A stretch of 64,000 bases of DNA from Selenomonas sputigena ATCC 35185 (GCF_000208405.1 NC_015437.1:1357501-1421500); one strand, 5' to 3'; shown: positions 38,944 through 48,409, counted from the stretch's first letter. Made by a program: numbers and translations. The notes: generated by a model not told the origin, from the letters alone.

Positions 38944-40170
38944 TCATGTTGGAAGCAGCTGCGCCAAGCGTCGCACCCTTTCTTCACGCAGCCATTTCCC
39001 CACGTCCGCGCCGCGAAGTTCGGGCGGCGCCTCCGTACCGCGCACTTGAAGCATTTTCCGCAACAGCTCTTCCCCATGCACCAAATGGTACGGCAAAGTG
39101 CCATGGTCGGCGCAGATGATACGACGAAAATCGGCGAAGGAAAGCCCCGATTTTTCGACCGCAAGCAAAAGATCGGCAATCTTTCCCGTCTTTTTCAAAA
39201 GCGGTGCACGCATGTGCTCCTTGATGACGAAGTACGCCGCCATAAGCCACGATTTTGGCAAGGTCATGCGCTTGTTCCACGCATCGAGTACGAGGAGTCC
39301 GCGCTGCTCGTGCCCGTAATGATGCGGCAGCATTTCCTCGGGAGTCTTCCCTTTGCCGATGTCGTGCACGAGAGCGGCAAAGCGCGCTTCGATCGTCTGC
39401 GTCTTTCGCGCTACGACATCGACGATCTGCATCGTATGGCAGTAGGCGTCGCCCTCGGGATGATACTGGGGCGGCTGGGTCTTTCCCTTCAGGGCGAAGA
39501 TTTCCGGGAACACCGATTCCAAGAGGCTCGCGTGCGCAAGAGCTTCAAAAAAAAGCGAGGGCTGCGGCGCGGCAAGCGCACGCGAAAGCTCGTGCACAAT
39601 GCGCTCTGTCGGTTCTTCCTCAAGCTCTGTCGCACAATCCGCCATCAGTGTCCGCGTGCCATCTTCGATGACAAATCCCAGTTCCGCCGCTTGACGCGCT
39701 GCACGAAGAGCCCGCACGGGGTCTTCGGAAAAATGATGCGACGTCGCGCGAATCACGCAATGCGCAAGGTCACTCCGTCCACTGTAGGGATCGATGAGTT
39801 CCATCGCGGGCAGACGATAAGCCATGCTGTTGATGCGCGTATCGCGGCGAAAGAGATCGTCTTCGATCGTGACTTCCGCCCCAAAATCTACGGCAAAGCC
39901 GCGATAGCCATGCCCCGATTTCCTCTCGCGACGCGCGAAGGAAACTTCCGAGCGTACGCCGTCGATTTCTACGAGATAGACAGGAAAGGCGTGACCGATG
40001 AGAGAAGCTGCAGGGAAAAGCTCTGCGAAAGCCTCCCTTTCCAGCCCCGTGATGACGAAGTCCTTATCCCGCGGCGTTGCGCCTCTAAGATGATCGCGCA
40101 CCCAGCCGCCGACGAGGTAGACCGTACCTCCCGCCCCTTCCACTGCCTTGACGAACTCCTCCTCACGCAT
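38944..40170 (-). CDS. cca: CCA-adding tRNA nucleotidyltransferase with HD domain
   Basis: A 408-residue class II nucleotidyltransferase. The VYLVGGWVRDHLRG loop and the catalytic DKDF acidic pair start the protein; RRDTRINSMAYRL and the EDPVRALRAARQAAELGF region follow. An HD phosphohydrolase domain with ALVHDIGKGKTP lies in the C-terminal half, as in the E. coli-type multifunctional enzyme. Poly(A) polymerases share the fold, so the assignment rests on the HD-bearing architecture. ATG at 40170 has GGAG upstream. It is 34 bp downstream of thrB in the same direction. Confidence 0.9.
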   Translation of the reverse strand: MREEEFVKAVEGAGGTVYLVGGWVRDHLRGATPRDKDFVITGLEREAFAELFPAASLIGHAFPVYLVEIDGVRSEVSFARRERKSGHGYRGFAVDFGAEVTIEDDLFRRDTRINSMAYRLPAMELIDPYSGRSDLAHCVIRATSHHFSEDPVRALRAARQAAELGFVIEDGTRTLMADCATELEEEPTERIVHELSRALAAPQPSLFFEALAHASLLESVFPEIFALKGKTQPPQYHPEGDAYCHTMQIVDVVARKTQTIEARFAALVHDIGKGKTPEEMLPHHYGHEQRGLLVLDAWNKRMTLPKSWLMAAYFVIKEHMRAPLLKKTGKIADLLLAVEKSGLSFADFRRIICADHGTLPYHLVHGEELLRKMLQVRGTEAPPELRGADVGKWLREERVRRLAQLLPT

Positions 40171-40204
40171 ACACGACTCCTTCACCTTCGACACATTTCC
40201 TGCG

Positions 40205-41128
40205 TCAGCGATGTTTCAAAATTCTCGCACCATGCGCATCAAGAGAAAGCTGCAGTGCGTGTGCCTCGATTTCATGCTCTCTAAAGGCTTCAACCATCGC
40301 CTGTCCCACCGACTCTTCATTCTCCAGCGTATAGGCGATGAGGCACGGCCCCGCGCCGCTGAGGCTTGCGCCGAGCGCACCTGCCCGGCATGCGGCACGA
40401 AAGACGTCCTTCATGCCGGGGATGAGCTTTTCTCTGTACGGCTGGTGCAGGGCATCGGCGAAGGCGTTGCGCAAAAAACGCGGCTGTCCCTTCGTCAAAG
40501 CAGCGACAAGAAGCGCCGCACGGCTAACGTTGAAAACGGCATCCTTCATCTTCACCTGCTCGGGCAGAACACTTCTGGCAAGCCGCGTCGAAAGCGGAAA
40601 CTCCGGCACGGCGACGACGAGCTTCAACGGCATGCGAGGCATCAAAGAGAAGCATTCGACCCTGCCGCGCGTGACGACGCTGATCGTGAAGCCGCCAAAA
40701 ATGGCGGGCGCCACATTATCGGGATGACCTTCGATGTTCGTCGCCATCTGCAGGAGCTCGCGCCTGGAAAAGCGGTTGCCTAAGAGGGCGTTCGCCGCCT
40801 TGAGTCCTGCAACGATCGCCGCCGCACTGCTGCCAAGACCGCGCGATAAGGGGATGTGGTTCGTCATGCGGATATGGAAGCCCTTGACCTCATCTTCCCG
40901 GTGCGCGCGCTTCAAGATCGTGCGGATGGCGCGAAGGACAATGTTGCGCTCATCAGCGGGGATATTGGCCGCACCCTCTCCCTCGATTTCGATGACGAGC
41001 CCCTCTTCCCCTTTCAGCGTAAGCTCCAGATCGTTATAGATCGTACAGGCGACCCCTATGGCGTCGAAGCCAGGCCCGCAGTTCGCACTCGTACCCGGCA
41101 CGCGAACGCGGATCGTTCGATTCAGCAT
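40205..41128 (-). CDS. thrB: Homoserine kinase
   Basis: A 307-residue GHMP-family kinase that phosphorylates L-homoserine for threonine synthesis. VRVPGTSANCGPGFDAIGVA starts the protein, the ATP loop PLSRGLGSSAAAIVAGL lies near residue 95, and the third motif GAGPCLIAYTL is near the C-terminus. It overlaps hom by 7 bp, so the two are translationally coupled. thrC is not in the window. Confidence 0.97.
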   Translation of the reverse strand: MLNRTIRVRVPGTSANCGPGFDAIGVACTIYNDLELTLKGEEGLVIEIEGEGAANIPADERNIVLRAIRTILKRAHREDEVKGFHIRMTNHIPLSRGLGSSAAAIVAGLKAANALLGNRFSRRELLQMATNIEGHPDNVAPAIFGGFTISVVTRGRVECFSLMPRMPLKLVVAVPEFPLSTRLARSVLPEQVKMKDAVFNVSRAALLVAALTKGQPRFLRNAFADALHQPYREKLIPGMKDVFRAACRAGALGASLSGAGPCLIAYTLENEESVGQAMVEAFREHEIEAHALQLSLDAHGARILKHR

Positions 41129-42426
41129 GCGCCGTCCTCCTGCGGATTTTCCACGCGGATGATGCTGCGAATCTCACTGACGACAGCAAGCTTCTCAAGA
41201 TCCGCCGCCGCCTCCTGCATCTTCCTGTGCTTGACGACATGCGTGACCGCGACGATTTCCGCACGTTCCTTATATCGTCTCGTCTGAATGACGGATTTCA
41301 GACTGACCTTGTGGTTGCCGAATGCCGTCGCAATGGCAGCGAGAACGCCCGGCTCATCATCGACAAGAAGGCGCACATAGTAGGACGCTTTCGTTTCCTC
41401 CACGGGGCAAAGCGATTTGTGCGCATAGCATGTGCAGTGCAGTCGCCCGAACGTATCGAGCTGCATGTCGCGCGCGATGTCGATGACGTCGGCGACGACG
41501 GCTGAAGCCGTCGGCAAAGAGCCTGCACCGCGTCCGTAGAACATCGCCTCGCCGATGGCGTTGCCGCGCACGAAGATCGCGTTGTAGACGTCGTTGACGG
41601 AGGCGAGCGGATGCGCCTTCGGCAGGAATACGGGGTGCACGCGCACATCGACGCCCGCCTCTCCGCAGTCACGCCCGATGGCCAGAAGCTTCACGACATA
41701 GCCGAGAGCCTTTGCGTACTCAATGTCCTCGGGCGTGACCTTCGTGATTCCCTCGACGGAGACATCCTCGAAGCGGATGCGCGTATTGAATGCGATGGAC
41801 GCGAGGATTGCAATCTTGCGCGCTGCGTCGAGACCCTCGACGTCAGCCGCAGGATTCGCCTCGGCATAGCCCTTCGCCTGAGCCTCCTTGAGCACGCTGT
41901 CGTAGTCTGAGCCGTTCTCTGCCATCTGCGAGAGCATGTAGTTCGTCGTGCCGTTGATGATGCCCATGATTTCCGTGACGCGATTCGCCGTCAGGCACTG
42001 CTTCAGCGGCATGACGATGGGAATGCCGCCGCCGACGCTCGCTTCAAAGTGGAAGTCCACGCCGTATTTTTCCATCGCCTCGAACATGTCCTTGCCGAAC
42101 TGCGCCACGACGTCCTTATTTGCCGTCACGACGTTCTTGCCCTTCTCCATCGCGACCAGCATGTACTCGCGCGCCGGATGGATGCCGCCAAGAAGTTCGA
42201 TGACGATGTCGATTTCCTCATCGTTTAGGATTTCATCCACATTCTCGGTCAGATGCAGCCCCTCCATATAGGGGCGCTCTTTCTTCGCGTCGCGCACGAG
42301 CACGGACTTCAGCGTGAGCTTCACGCCCGCCTTCGCCGTGATCTCGCGCTCGTTCTCGCGAAGCACGCGCACGACGCCCGTGCCGACCGTGCCGAAGCCC
42401 AGCATGCCGATCTTGATCTCTTTCAT
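41122..42426 (-). CDS. hom: Homoserine dehydrogenase
   Basis: A 434-residue monofunctional enzyme reducing aspartate semialdehyde to homoserine. Domains in order are an NAD(P)-binding fold (IGMLGFGTVGTGVV), the catalytic domain (GTTNYMLSQM, EANPAADVEGLDAARK) and a C-terminal ACT domain for threonine feedback. ATG at 42426 with AGGTG upstream is chosen over an ATG six codons earlier. It stands 14 bp after the ACT-protein gene and overlaps thrB. Confidence 0.97.
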   Translation of the reverse strand: MKEIKIGMLGFGTVGTGVVRVLRENEREITAKAGVKLTLKSVLVRDAKKERPYMEGLHLTENVDEILNDEEIDIVIELLGGIHPAREYMLVAMEKGKNVVTANKDVVAQFGKDMFEAMEKYGVDFHFEASVGGGIPIVMPLKQCLTANRVTEIMGIINGTTNYMLSQMAENGSDYDSVLKEAQAKGYAEANPAADVEGLDAARKIAILASIAFNTRIRFEDVSVEGITKVTPEDIEYAKALGYVVKLLAIGRDCGEAGVDVRVHPVFLPKAHPLASVNDVYNAIFVRGNAIGEAMFYGRGAGSLPTASAVVADVIDIARDMQLDTFGRLHCTCYAHKSLCPVEETKASYYVRLLVDDEPGVLAAIATAFGNHKVSLKSVIQTRRYKERAEIVAVTHVVKHRKMQEAAADLEKLAVVSEIRSIIRVENPQEDGAC

Positions 42427-42440
42427 CTCTTCACCTTTCA

Positions 42441-42914
42441 TCATGCCTGTCCGAGGACTTCGAGACGCTTCACGCCGTCCACCATGCGCAGCTTGTCGAG
42501 AAGCGCTTCAAGATCCACCGAGAGGTTCGCCGTCTCAATGGAAACCGTCGCATTCGCCACACCCTGCAGGGGGATGCCCTGATTGATCGTCAGAACGCTG
42601 CCCGAATCCGCCGAGATCGTATTGAGCACGCTCGAAAGGACGCCCTTCTTATGCTCCAAGAGGAGCGTCAGCGAGATGATCTTGTTGCGGCTCGCTTCAT
42701 AGAAAGGAAAGACATAATCCTTGTACTTGTAATAAGCGCTGCGGCTCAATCCCATACTGTCGACCGCCTCGTTGATCGTGCGTGCGTCACCGCGCTTAAG
42801 CATCTCCTTCACGCGGATTGTCTTCTTGATCGCCTCGGGCAAGATCTGCTCCTGCACGAGGAAGAATCCACTCTGCGCCTTCTGTTCCGTGTTTTCTTTG
42901 CGTTCTCTTGGCAT
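42441..42914 (-). CDS. ACT-domain protein (PheB/UPF0735 type)
   Basis: A 157-residue protein with an N-terminal helical region resembling a helix-turn-helix (RTINEAVDSMGLSRSAYYKYKDYVFPF) and a C-terminal ACT domain (ISLTLLLEHKKGVLSSVLNTIS). Such proteins frequently precede hom in Firmicutes. An amino-acid-sensing regulatory role in threonine/methionine supply is inferred, not shown. Strong AGGAGG lies upstream. It is the first gene of the hom-thrB-cca operon. Confidence 0.85.
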   Translation of the reverse strand: MPRERKENTEQKAQSGFFLVQEQILPEAIKKTIRVKEMLKRGDARTINEAVDSMGLSRSAYYKYKDYVFPFYEASRNKIISLTLLLEHKKGVLSSVLNTISADSGSVLTINQGIPLQGVANATVSIETANLSVDLEALLDKLRMVDGVKRLEVLGQA

Positions 42915-42935
42915 AAAAATTCCTCCTGCCGCATA

Positions 42936-42979
42936 AATTCCACGCTTGGAATTATACCATTGTCCAACACTATTGTACA
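42936..42979 (-). promoter_or_regulatory. Promoter and inverted repeat upstream of the ACT/hom operon
   Basis: A perfect TATAAT (42951-42956) follows TGTACA (42974-42979) at 17 bp on the minus strand. Overlapping the -10 and the expected start point is a perfect inverted repeat, AATTCCA and TGGAATT with a four-base centre (42936-42953), which could be a repressor site or a 5' mRNA hairpin. Confidence 0.65.
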
Positions 42980-43025
42980 GTCCCTATAGACATTTTGCGA
43001 GAAAAGAATTCTCAAATACTCCCTC

Positions 43026-43616
43026 TCAACGATGCCCCGCCTTGATCTTGCTCTCCGTGCCATTCAAGAGGCGCGTGATGTTCGTATGGTGACGCACGAT
43101 GACGAGAACGGCGGCGAGGACGCCAAAGACCGTGTATTCCGTTGGGCAGCCGAAGAAGAATGCGAGCACGGGCACGAGCGCCGCGCCGACGATGGAGCCG
43201 AGCGAAACGTAGCGCGTGACGAGCACGATGACGAGCCACGCGAAGAAGACGACGCCCGTCACCGCCGGCATGAGCATCGCTATGACGCCCAGCCCCGTAG
43301 CGACGCCCTTGCCTCCCTTGAAGCGCAAAAAGACGGACGCCGAGTGTCCGAGAATAGCGGCGATGCCGCCCAAGACCATGGAAAGCGGCGTGCCGACGAG
43401 AAGCATGGCGATATAGACGGCGAGGAATCCCTTGAGGAAATCGAGCGCGAAGACGAGCGCTCCCGGCCCCTTGCCCAGCGTGCGGTAAACATTCGTCGCG
43501 CCGATGTTGCAGCTGCCATATTCGCGGATGTCAATGTGCCAGATGGCGCGGCAAAGAAGCAGACCGTTCGGCACAGAACCCAGAAGGTAGGCGATGATGC
43601 AGGCGAAAAGCGTCAT
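43026..43616 (-). CDS. plsY: Acyl-phosphate:glycerol-3-phosphate acyltransferase
   Basis: A 196-residue membrane protein with five or more hydrophobic segments. It makes lysophosphatidic acid from acyl-phosphate in the inner membrane. PlsY motifs are the SVPNGLLLCR start, SCNIGATNVYRTLGKGPG, and LRFKGGKGVATGLG. The start overlaps the der stop as ATGA. Pairing with plsC (48493-49107) gives the first two steps of phospholipid synthesis within this window. Confidence 0.96.
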   Translation of the reverse strand: MTLFACIIAYLLGSVPNGLLLCRAIWHIDIREYGSCNIGATNVYRTLGKGPGALVFALDFLKGFLAVYIAMLLVGTPLSMVLGGIAAILGHSASVFLRFKGGKGVATGLGVIAMLMPAVTGVVFFAWLVIVLVTRYVSLGSIVGAALVPVLAFFFGCPTEYTVFGVLAAVLVIVRHHTNITRLLNGTESKIKAGHR

Positions 43617-44941
43617 ATCTCTTCCTCCTCCCTGCCGCGCACGATGAGGCGCAGCGGCGTCCCCTCGAAGCCGAAGCTCTCGCGCAGCTTGTTCTCAATG
43701 TAGCGCAGATACGAGAAGTGCATGAGCTCAGGCTCGTTCACAAAAACGATAAACTTCGGCGGACGGATGTCCGCCTGCGTCATGTAGCGGATCTTGAGCT
43801 GCTTACCCTTGTGCGCGGGCGGCGGATTCACGGCGATCATATCGCGCACGAGGTCGTTCAGGATGCTCGTCTTGACGCGCATCGACGCCTGATCCGCCAC
43901 ATACTTGACGAGATCGGTGACGCGCGCGACGCGCTGGTGCGTGAGAGCCGAAGTATAAAGGACGGGTGCGTACTGCAGGAAGCCGAGTTCTATGCGCAGT
44001 TCATCCGTGAAGCGCAGCGTAGACTTTTCATCCTTGTTTTCGTAGATGTCCCACTTGTTCACGATGAGCACGACCGCCTTGCCCGATTCATGGGCATAGC
44101 CCGCGATCTTCTTGTCCTGCTCGGTGATGCCCGCCGTGGCGTCGAGCACGACGAGCACGACGTCGGCGCGGTCGACGGCGCGAAGCGCTCGCATGACGCT
44201 GTAGCGCTCGATCGGCGCATCGATCTTTCCCTTGCGGCGCATGCCCGCCGTGTCAATGAGAATGAACTTCGTGTCCTCCGCCATAAAGTGCGTGTCGATG
44301 GCGTCGCGCGTCGTGCCCGCGACGTCGCTGACAATGACGCGCTCCTCACCCAAGAGTGCATTAACGAGCGAGGACTTGCCGACGTTCGGACGGCCGATGA
44401 CGGCGATGCTGATCTCATCCGACTCTTTCTCCTCCTCTGCCCCTTCGGGAAAGAGCGCCACGAGAGCATCAAGCAGATCGCCGAGGTTCATGGCGTTCGT
44501 CGCAGAAATCGGCACGGGATCGCCAAGGCCGAGGTTGTAGAACTCGTAGACGTCCGACTCCTGCTTTGGCGAATCAATCTTGTTCACGGCCAAGAGCACG
44601 GGCTTCTTCGTCGTGCGCAACATCTTGCCGACTTCCTCATCGGCAAGCGTCAAACCTGCGCGACCGTCAACGAGAAAGAGGATGACGTCCGCCTCCTCCA
44701 TGGCGATCTGCGCCTGCTGGCGCATCGAGCGCAGGATGACATCGCTCGTATCGAGTTCGATGCCTCCCGTATCGATCATCGTGAATTCCTTGCCGAGCCA
44801 TTCGGCATCAAGGTAGATGCGGTCGCGCGTGACGCCCGGCAGATCATCGACGATGGACACGCGCTTCCTGCCCAATTTATTGAAGAGCGTGGACTTGCCC
44901 ACGTTCGGACGTCCCACGATCGCTACGATCGGCTTGCTCAT
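43613..44941 (-). CDS. der: Ribosome-assembly GTPase Der (EngA)
   Basis: A 442-residue protein with two tandem G domains and a C-terminal KH-like domain, required for 50S subunit maturation. The P-loops GRPNVGKSTLFN and GRPNVGKSSLVN mark the two domains, each followed by DTGG or DTAG and NKxD motifs. ATG at 44941 overlaps the upstream DUF512 gene by 4 bp; an upstream in-frame start would add 19 unrelated residues. plsY follows with a 4-bp overlap. Confidence 0.97.
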   Translation of the reverse strand: MSKPIVAIVGRPNVGKSTLFNKLGRKRVSIVDDLPGVTRDRIYLDAEWLGKEFTMIDTGGIELDTSDVILRSMRQQAQIAMEEADVILFLVDGRAGLTLADEEVGKMLRTTKKPVLLAVNKIDSPKQESDVYEFYNLGLGDPVPISATNAMNLGDLLDALVALFPEGAEEEKESDEISIAVIGRPNVGKSSLVNALLGEERVIVSDVAGTTRDAIDTHFMAEDTKFILIDTAGMRRKGKIDAPIERYSVMRALRAVDRADVVLVVLDATAGITEQDKKIAGYAHESGKAVVLIVNKWDIYENKDEKSTLRFTDELRIELGFLQYAPVLYTSALTHQRVARVTDLVKYVADQASMRVKTSILNDLVRDMIAVNPPPAHKGKQLKIRYMTQADIRPPKFIVFVNEPELMHFSYLRYIENKLRESFGFEGTPLRLIVRGREEEEI

Positions 44942-46350
44942 TCCATCCTCTCCTTTTCCTCTTTCCTCGGTTTCGTATACGCCGCGTTGCTCTGCCACAT
45001 ATACGAGGCCTCATCATCCGACGCCCCTCGATAATGCGCCCAATCAAGAAGGGCGCGCGCGAGATCGCCGCCGCCCTGCGCCGTCTCGACGCGAAGGTGC
45101 GGCACGGCGCTGCGAAATGCATCGAGCGTCATATCATCGAGCAGAACGTTCTCGCCCGTGCGCAGGGCGCACTCAGGCAGGAGAACGCCCTGCGGCGCAT
45201 CGGCAATCTCTCGCAGTGCGCGCAGCATGTCCTCACCCGTCAGAAGTCCCGAAACATTGACCGTCCTGCCAAAGTAATCGTTTTCTACGCCGAGACAACG
45301 AACGCGAAGCCCTGGTACAGAAAGCCCAGCCACAAGCTCCTCGAAAAGCGGTGCGACAGACGTGCCCGAGAGGATCACGAGATGCAGCGGCTCTTCATAT
45401 CCCTCGGGCGCAGGCAGCTTCTGCAAGGTATTTTTCCATTCCTCGATGAAGCTTCGCGCAAGCCCAATGCCGTTGTCGAGCTGCGGGAAACCATCGTATT
45501 CCTCCACAGGCGGCACGGGAAGGCCCGCGAGAAAGTAGAATTCATCGCCCAAGTAGACGAAACTATTGCCCGTCTCCTCTCGCGCACGCCGCTGCCATGA
45601 TGCAATCTGGTGAATGACGGCGGCCGCACCCTTGCGGTCAAACATCTGCAGCGGATAGCATCCCTCGCGAAAGCGCGTGAGCCCGACGGGCACGACGGCG
45701 AGCGACAGCGCGTGCGGTCGCCTGGCCATCAATTCCTCCACCGTGCGGTCAAGCTCCCTGCCATCGTTGAGTCCTGGGCAAAGCACGACCTGCGTATGGT
45801 ACTCGACATCCGCCGCCTCCAAGCGATCGAGATGGTTTGCAATCTCGGCCGCCCGCCGCGTGTTGAGCATGGCGGCGCGCAGATCGGGATTCATCGCATG
45901 GACGGAAACGAAGAGCGGCGACAGGTGATAGCGTTCGATCCGCTGGAAATCCTTTTCGCGCATATTCGTCAGCGTGACGAAGTTGCCATAGAGGAACGAC
46001 ATGCGATAATCGTCATCCTTGACCGACAGACTCTTTCTCATGCCAGGCGGCACCTGATCGACGAAGCAGAAGTAACAGCGGTTGCCGCACGATCGTATAC
46101 CATCGAACACGGCGGAGGCGAACTCTGCGCCAAGTTCTTCATCATAGTCCTTGTCGAAGGCAAGCAATTCCTGCTCACCGTCTGCATGTTCGACGAGAAG
46201 CTCGATCTCCTCTTCGGCGAAAGCAAAGCTCAGATCGATGATGTCGCGCAGTTCCTGCCCATTGACGGCAAGGATCTTGTCTCCCGCTGCAAGCTCCAAT
46301 TCTTCCGCCAAGCTTCCCGGCGCTACGCGTATGATTTCCCCTGACAACAT
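44938..46350 (-). CDS. DUF512 family protein with PDZ and radical SAM domains
   Basis: A 470-residue protein conserved before der in many Clostridia and Negativicutes. It starts with a PDZ-like domain (VAPGSLAEELELAAGDKILAVNG), then the radical SAM motif CGNRCYFC near residue 88, a TIM-barrel portion (YHLSPLFVSVHAMNP) and the DUF512 C-terminal half. The reaction is unknown; the steady linkage to der and plsY suggests a role in translation or envelope biogenesis. The ATG follows GGAACAGC; the first gene of this operon. Confidence 0.85.
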   Translation of the reverse strand: MLSGEIIRVAPGSLAEELELAAGDKILAVNGQELRDIIDLSFAFAEEEIELLVEHADGEQELLAFDKDYDEELGAEFASAVFDGIRSCGNRCYFCFVDQVPPGMRKSLSVKDDDYRMSFLYGNFVTLTNMREKDFQRIERYHLSPLFVSVHAMNPDLRAAMLNTRRAAEIANHLDRLEAADVEYHTQVVLCPGLNDGRELDRTVEELMARRPHALSLAVVPVGLTRFREGCYPLQMFDRKGAAAVIHQIASWQRRAREETGNSFVYLGDEFYFLAGLPVPPVEEYDGFPQLDNGIGLARSFIEEWKNTLQKLPAPEGYEEPLHLVILSGTSVAPLFEELVAGLSVPGLRVRCLGVENDYFGRTVNVSGLLTGEDMLRALREIADAPQGVLLPECALRTGENVLLDDMTLDAFRSAVPHLRVETAQGGGDLARALLDWAHYRGASDDEASYMWQSNAAYTKPRKEEKERME

Positions 46351-46398
46351 GCTGTTCCTCTGACTTTCCCCGGGGACATGCCCCGCTCTGATGAATAA

Positions 46399-46424
46399 GG
46401 GAGTGATGAATATTCATCACTCCC
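46399..46424. terminator. Palindromic hairpin downstream of rpsA
   Basis: GGGAGTGATGAAT and its exact complement ATTCATCACTCCC abut to make a 26-bp perfect palindrome about 37 bp after the rpsA stop. There is no clear U-tract on the minus strand, so it may act as an mRNA end-stabilising hairpin as well as a terminator. Confidence 0.6.
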
Positions 46425-46460
46425 CGACTTCTTACTTATTCAGCTATGAGGCTTGATCCT

Positions 46461-47597
46461 TCAGTCCTCGCCGCCCTCTTCGTGGGTGACAGGCTCGTCC
46501 TTGTAGTAGGAAACGTCCGAAACCTCGGCATCCCGCTGTGCCCTCGTGATGGAGAGCGAAATGCGCTTGCGCTTCATGTCGATGTGCAGGATCTTGACCT
46601 TCACGATGTCGCCGAGCTGCACAGCCTCGTCGGCACGCGCAATGCGGCGGTCAGCAAGCTCGCCCATCGGAATCAGGCCATCGAAGCCCGGCTCAATCTC
46701 CATGAAGGCACCGAAATCCGTGAGCTTGATGATCTTGCCCTTGATGTGCGTTCCCTCTGCATAGCGCTCCGCCTTGTCGAGCCACGGATCGCGCATCGTG
46801 TCCTTGACGGAAAGCGAGATACGCTTCGTCTCGGGATCGAAGTTCTTCACATAGACGTCGACCTCATCGCCGACGGAAAGAACGTCGGACGGCTGCTTCA
46901 CGCGATGCCATGCGAGATCCGAGATATGCGCAAGTCCGTCTACGCCGCCGATGTCGATGAAGGCGCCGTACTCGACGAGACGCTTGACCGTACCGCGGAT
47001 GATCTGCCCGACTTCAAGCTTCGAGAAGACCTCTTCCTGCTTCTTCTCGCGCTCTTCCTCCAGGAGGCTGCGGCGCGAAAGAACGAGGCGCTGCTTGCGG
47101 ATGTCGATCTCGATCGGCAGGGCTTCCACCGTCTGCCCGACGTAGATGGAAAGATCCTTGACGAAGTGAAGCTCCATCTGCGACGCGGGAATGAAACCGC
47201 GCAGACCGCTGACAGACGCGACGAGACCGCCCTTGACGACCTGCGTAATCTGCGCCTGAACCGTCTGGCCGTCCTCTTTCAGCGCCTCGATCTCTTTCCA
47301 TGCGACCATACGGTCGGCACGAACCTTGGAAACCGTAGCGCCATTCTCGCCGCCGAGACTCACGACGAAGACCTCGATCTCGTCGTCGACCTTCACGACA
47401 TCCTTAGCGGAATCCGGCTCAGGCGAGGCAAGCTCCCTCTTCGAGATGGGGATGTCCGCCTTGAGACCAGCGATATTGACATAAGCCTGACCATCGTCGA
47501 CAGCGACGACCGTAGCCTTGACGACATCGTGTTCCCTTACCTCCTGCATGGACTCCTCTTCAGCCTCAAGCAAACTCTTCATGTCCTGTTCTTGCAC
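46461..47597 (-). CDS. rpsA: 30S ribosomal protein S1 (four-domain, Firmicute type)
   Basis: A 378-residue protein with four S1 OB-fold repeats, about residues 25-95, 110-175, 195-265 and 280-350 (for example GTVKRLVEYGAFIDIGGVDGLAHISDLAW). It helps mRNA reach the ribosome; Firmicute forms have four repeats rather than six. I favour the GTG at 47597 because AGGAGG precedes it by ten bases, overlapping ispH by 19 bp. The ATG at 47582, which overlaps the ispH stop as ATGA, is the alternative. It is the last gene of the long operon from dnaE. Confidence 0.93.
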   Translation of the reverse strand: MQEQDMKSLLEAEEESMQEVREHDVVKATVVAVDDGQAYVNIAGLKADIPISKRELASPEPDSAKDVVKVDDEIEVFVVSLGGENGATVSKVRADRMVAWKEIEALKEDGQTVQAQITQVVKGGLVASVSGLRGFIPASQMELHFVKDLSIYVGQTVEALPIEIDIRKQRLVLSRRSLLEEEREKKQEEVFSKLEVGQIIRGTVKRLVEYGAFIDIGGVDGLAHISDLAWHRVKQPSDVLSVGDEVDVYVKNFDPETKRISLSVKDTMRDPWLDKAERYAEGTHIKGKIIKLTDFGAFMEIEPGFDGLIPMGELADRRIARADEAVQLGDIVKVKILHIDMKRKRISLSITRAQRDAEVSDVSYYKDEPVTHEEGGED

Positions 47598-48409
47598 TTT
47601 TGATATACCTCCTTGATAATCCAGTCCGGAGTTGAAGCCCCGGCTGTAATACCAATTTTTTTGATTTTATCAAACCATTCGTCCTGCAGCTCCGCCACAG
47701 TCTCGATATGATAGGTTTGGCATTCCTTGGCGCACAACTGCGCGAGGCGCGTCGTGTTCGCACTGTTCTTGCCGCCGATGACGAGCATCAGATCCACTTG
47801 CCGCGCAAGCTTGATCGCTGCCTCCTGACGCTGATCCGTAGCCGTGCAGATCGTACGGACGATGCGCACGTCGTTCGACTTGTCCAGCAGATGGAGTACG
47901 ATCTCCTTGAACTTCGCACCGGAAAACGTCGTCTGCGCGACGATGCCCAAGCGCGCACATGGTGCGACAGCTTCGGCTCCCTCGACGGAATCCACGATGA
48001 CGGCATCGCCGCCTGCCCATTCGAAGATGCTCCTGACCTCCGGATGAAGCTTCTCCCCTACGATAACGACAGAATACCCTTCTTGAAAAAGCTCATGCGC
48101 CGTGGACTGTGCCTTCTTCACATGCGGACACGTCGCATCGACGAGAGAAAGCCCTCGCTCCTTCGCTTCATCATAGACGAGGGGACCAACCCCATGCGAG
48201 CGTATGATGACCGTCCCTTTCTCCATATCGGGCAAGGCATTGACCATGCCGACGCCCTCCTCCGCCAGACGCGAAACCATCTGAGGATTGTGGATGATGG
48301 GACCGAGCGTGCAGGAAGTTCCGTCGGGTGCGGCCTGTTCGCGCGCAAGTTTAATCGCACGCTTCACGCCATAGCAGAAGCCAAGGGATTCTGCCAGAAA
48401 TACTTCCAT
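47579..48409 (-). CDS. ispH: 4-Hydroxy-3-methylbut-2-enyl diphosphate reductase
   Basis: A 276-residue Fe-S enzyme for the last step of the MEP isoprenoid pathway. The three cluster cysteines lie in LGFCYGVKRAI, DATCPHVKKA and RTICTATDQRQ; the catalytic-region motifs SHGVGP and TAGASTPDWI are also present. It overlaps rpsA. In several clostridia IspH and S1 are joined in one polypeptide; here they are separate and in different frames. Confidence 0.97.
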   Translation of the reverse strand: MEVFLAESLGFCYGVKRAIKLAREQAAPDGTSCTLGPIIHNPQMVSRLAEEGVGMVNALPDMEKGTVIIRSHGVGPLVYDEAKERGLSLVDATCPHVKKAQSTAHELFQEGYSVVIVGEKLHPEVRSIFEWAGGDAVIVDSVEGAEAVAPCARLGIVAQTTFSGAKFKEIVLHLLDKSNDVRIVRTICTATDQRQEAAIKLARQVDLMLVIGGKNSANTTRLAQLCAKECQTYHIETVAELQDEWFDKIKKIGITAGASTPDWIIKEVYQKCKNRT

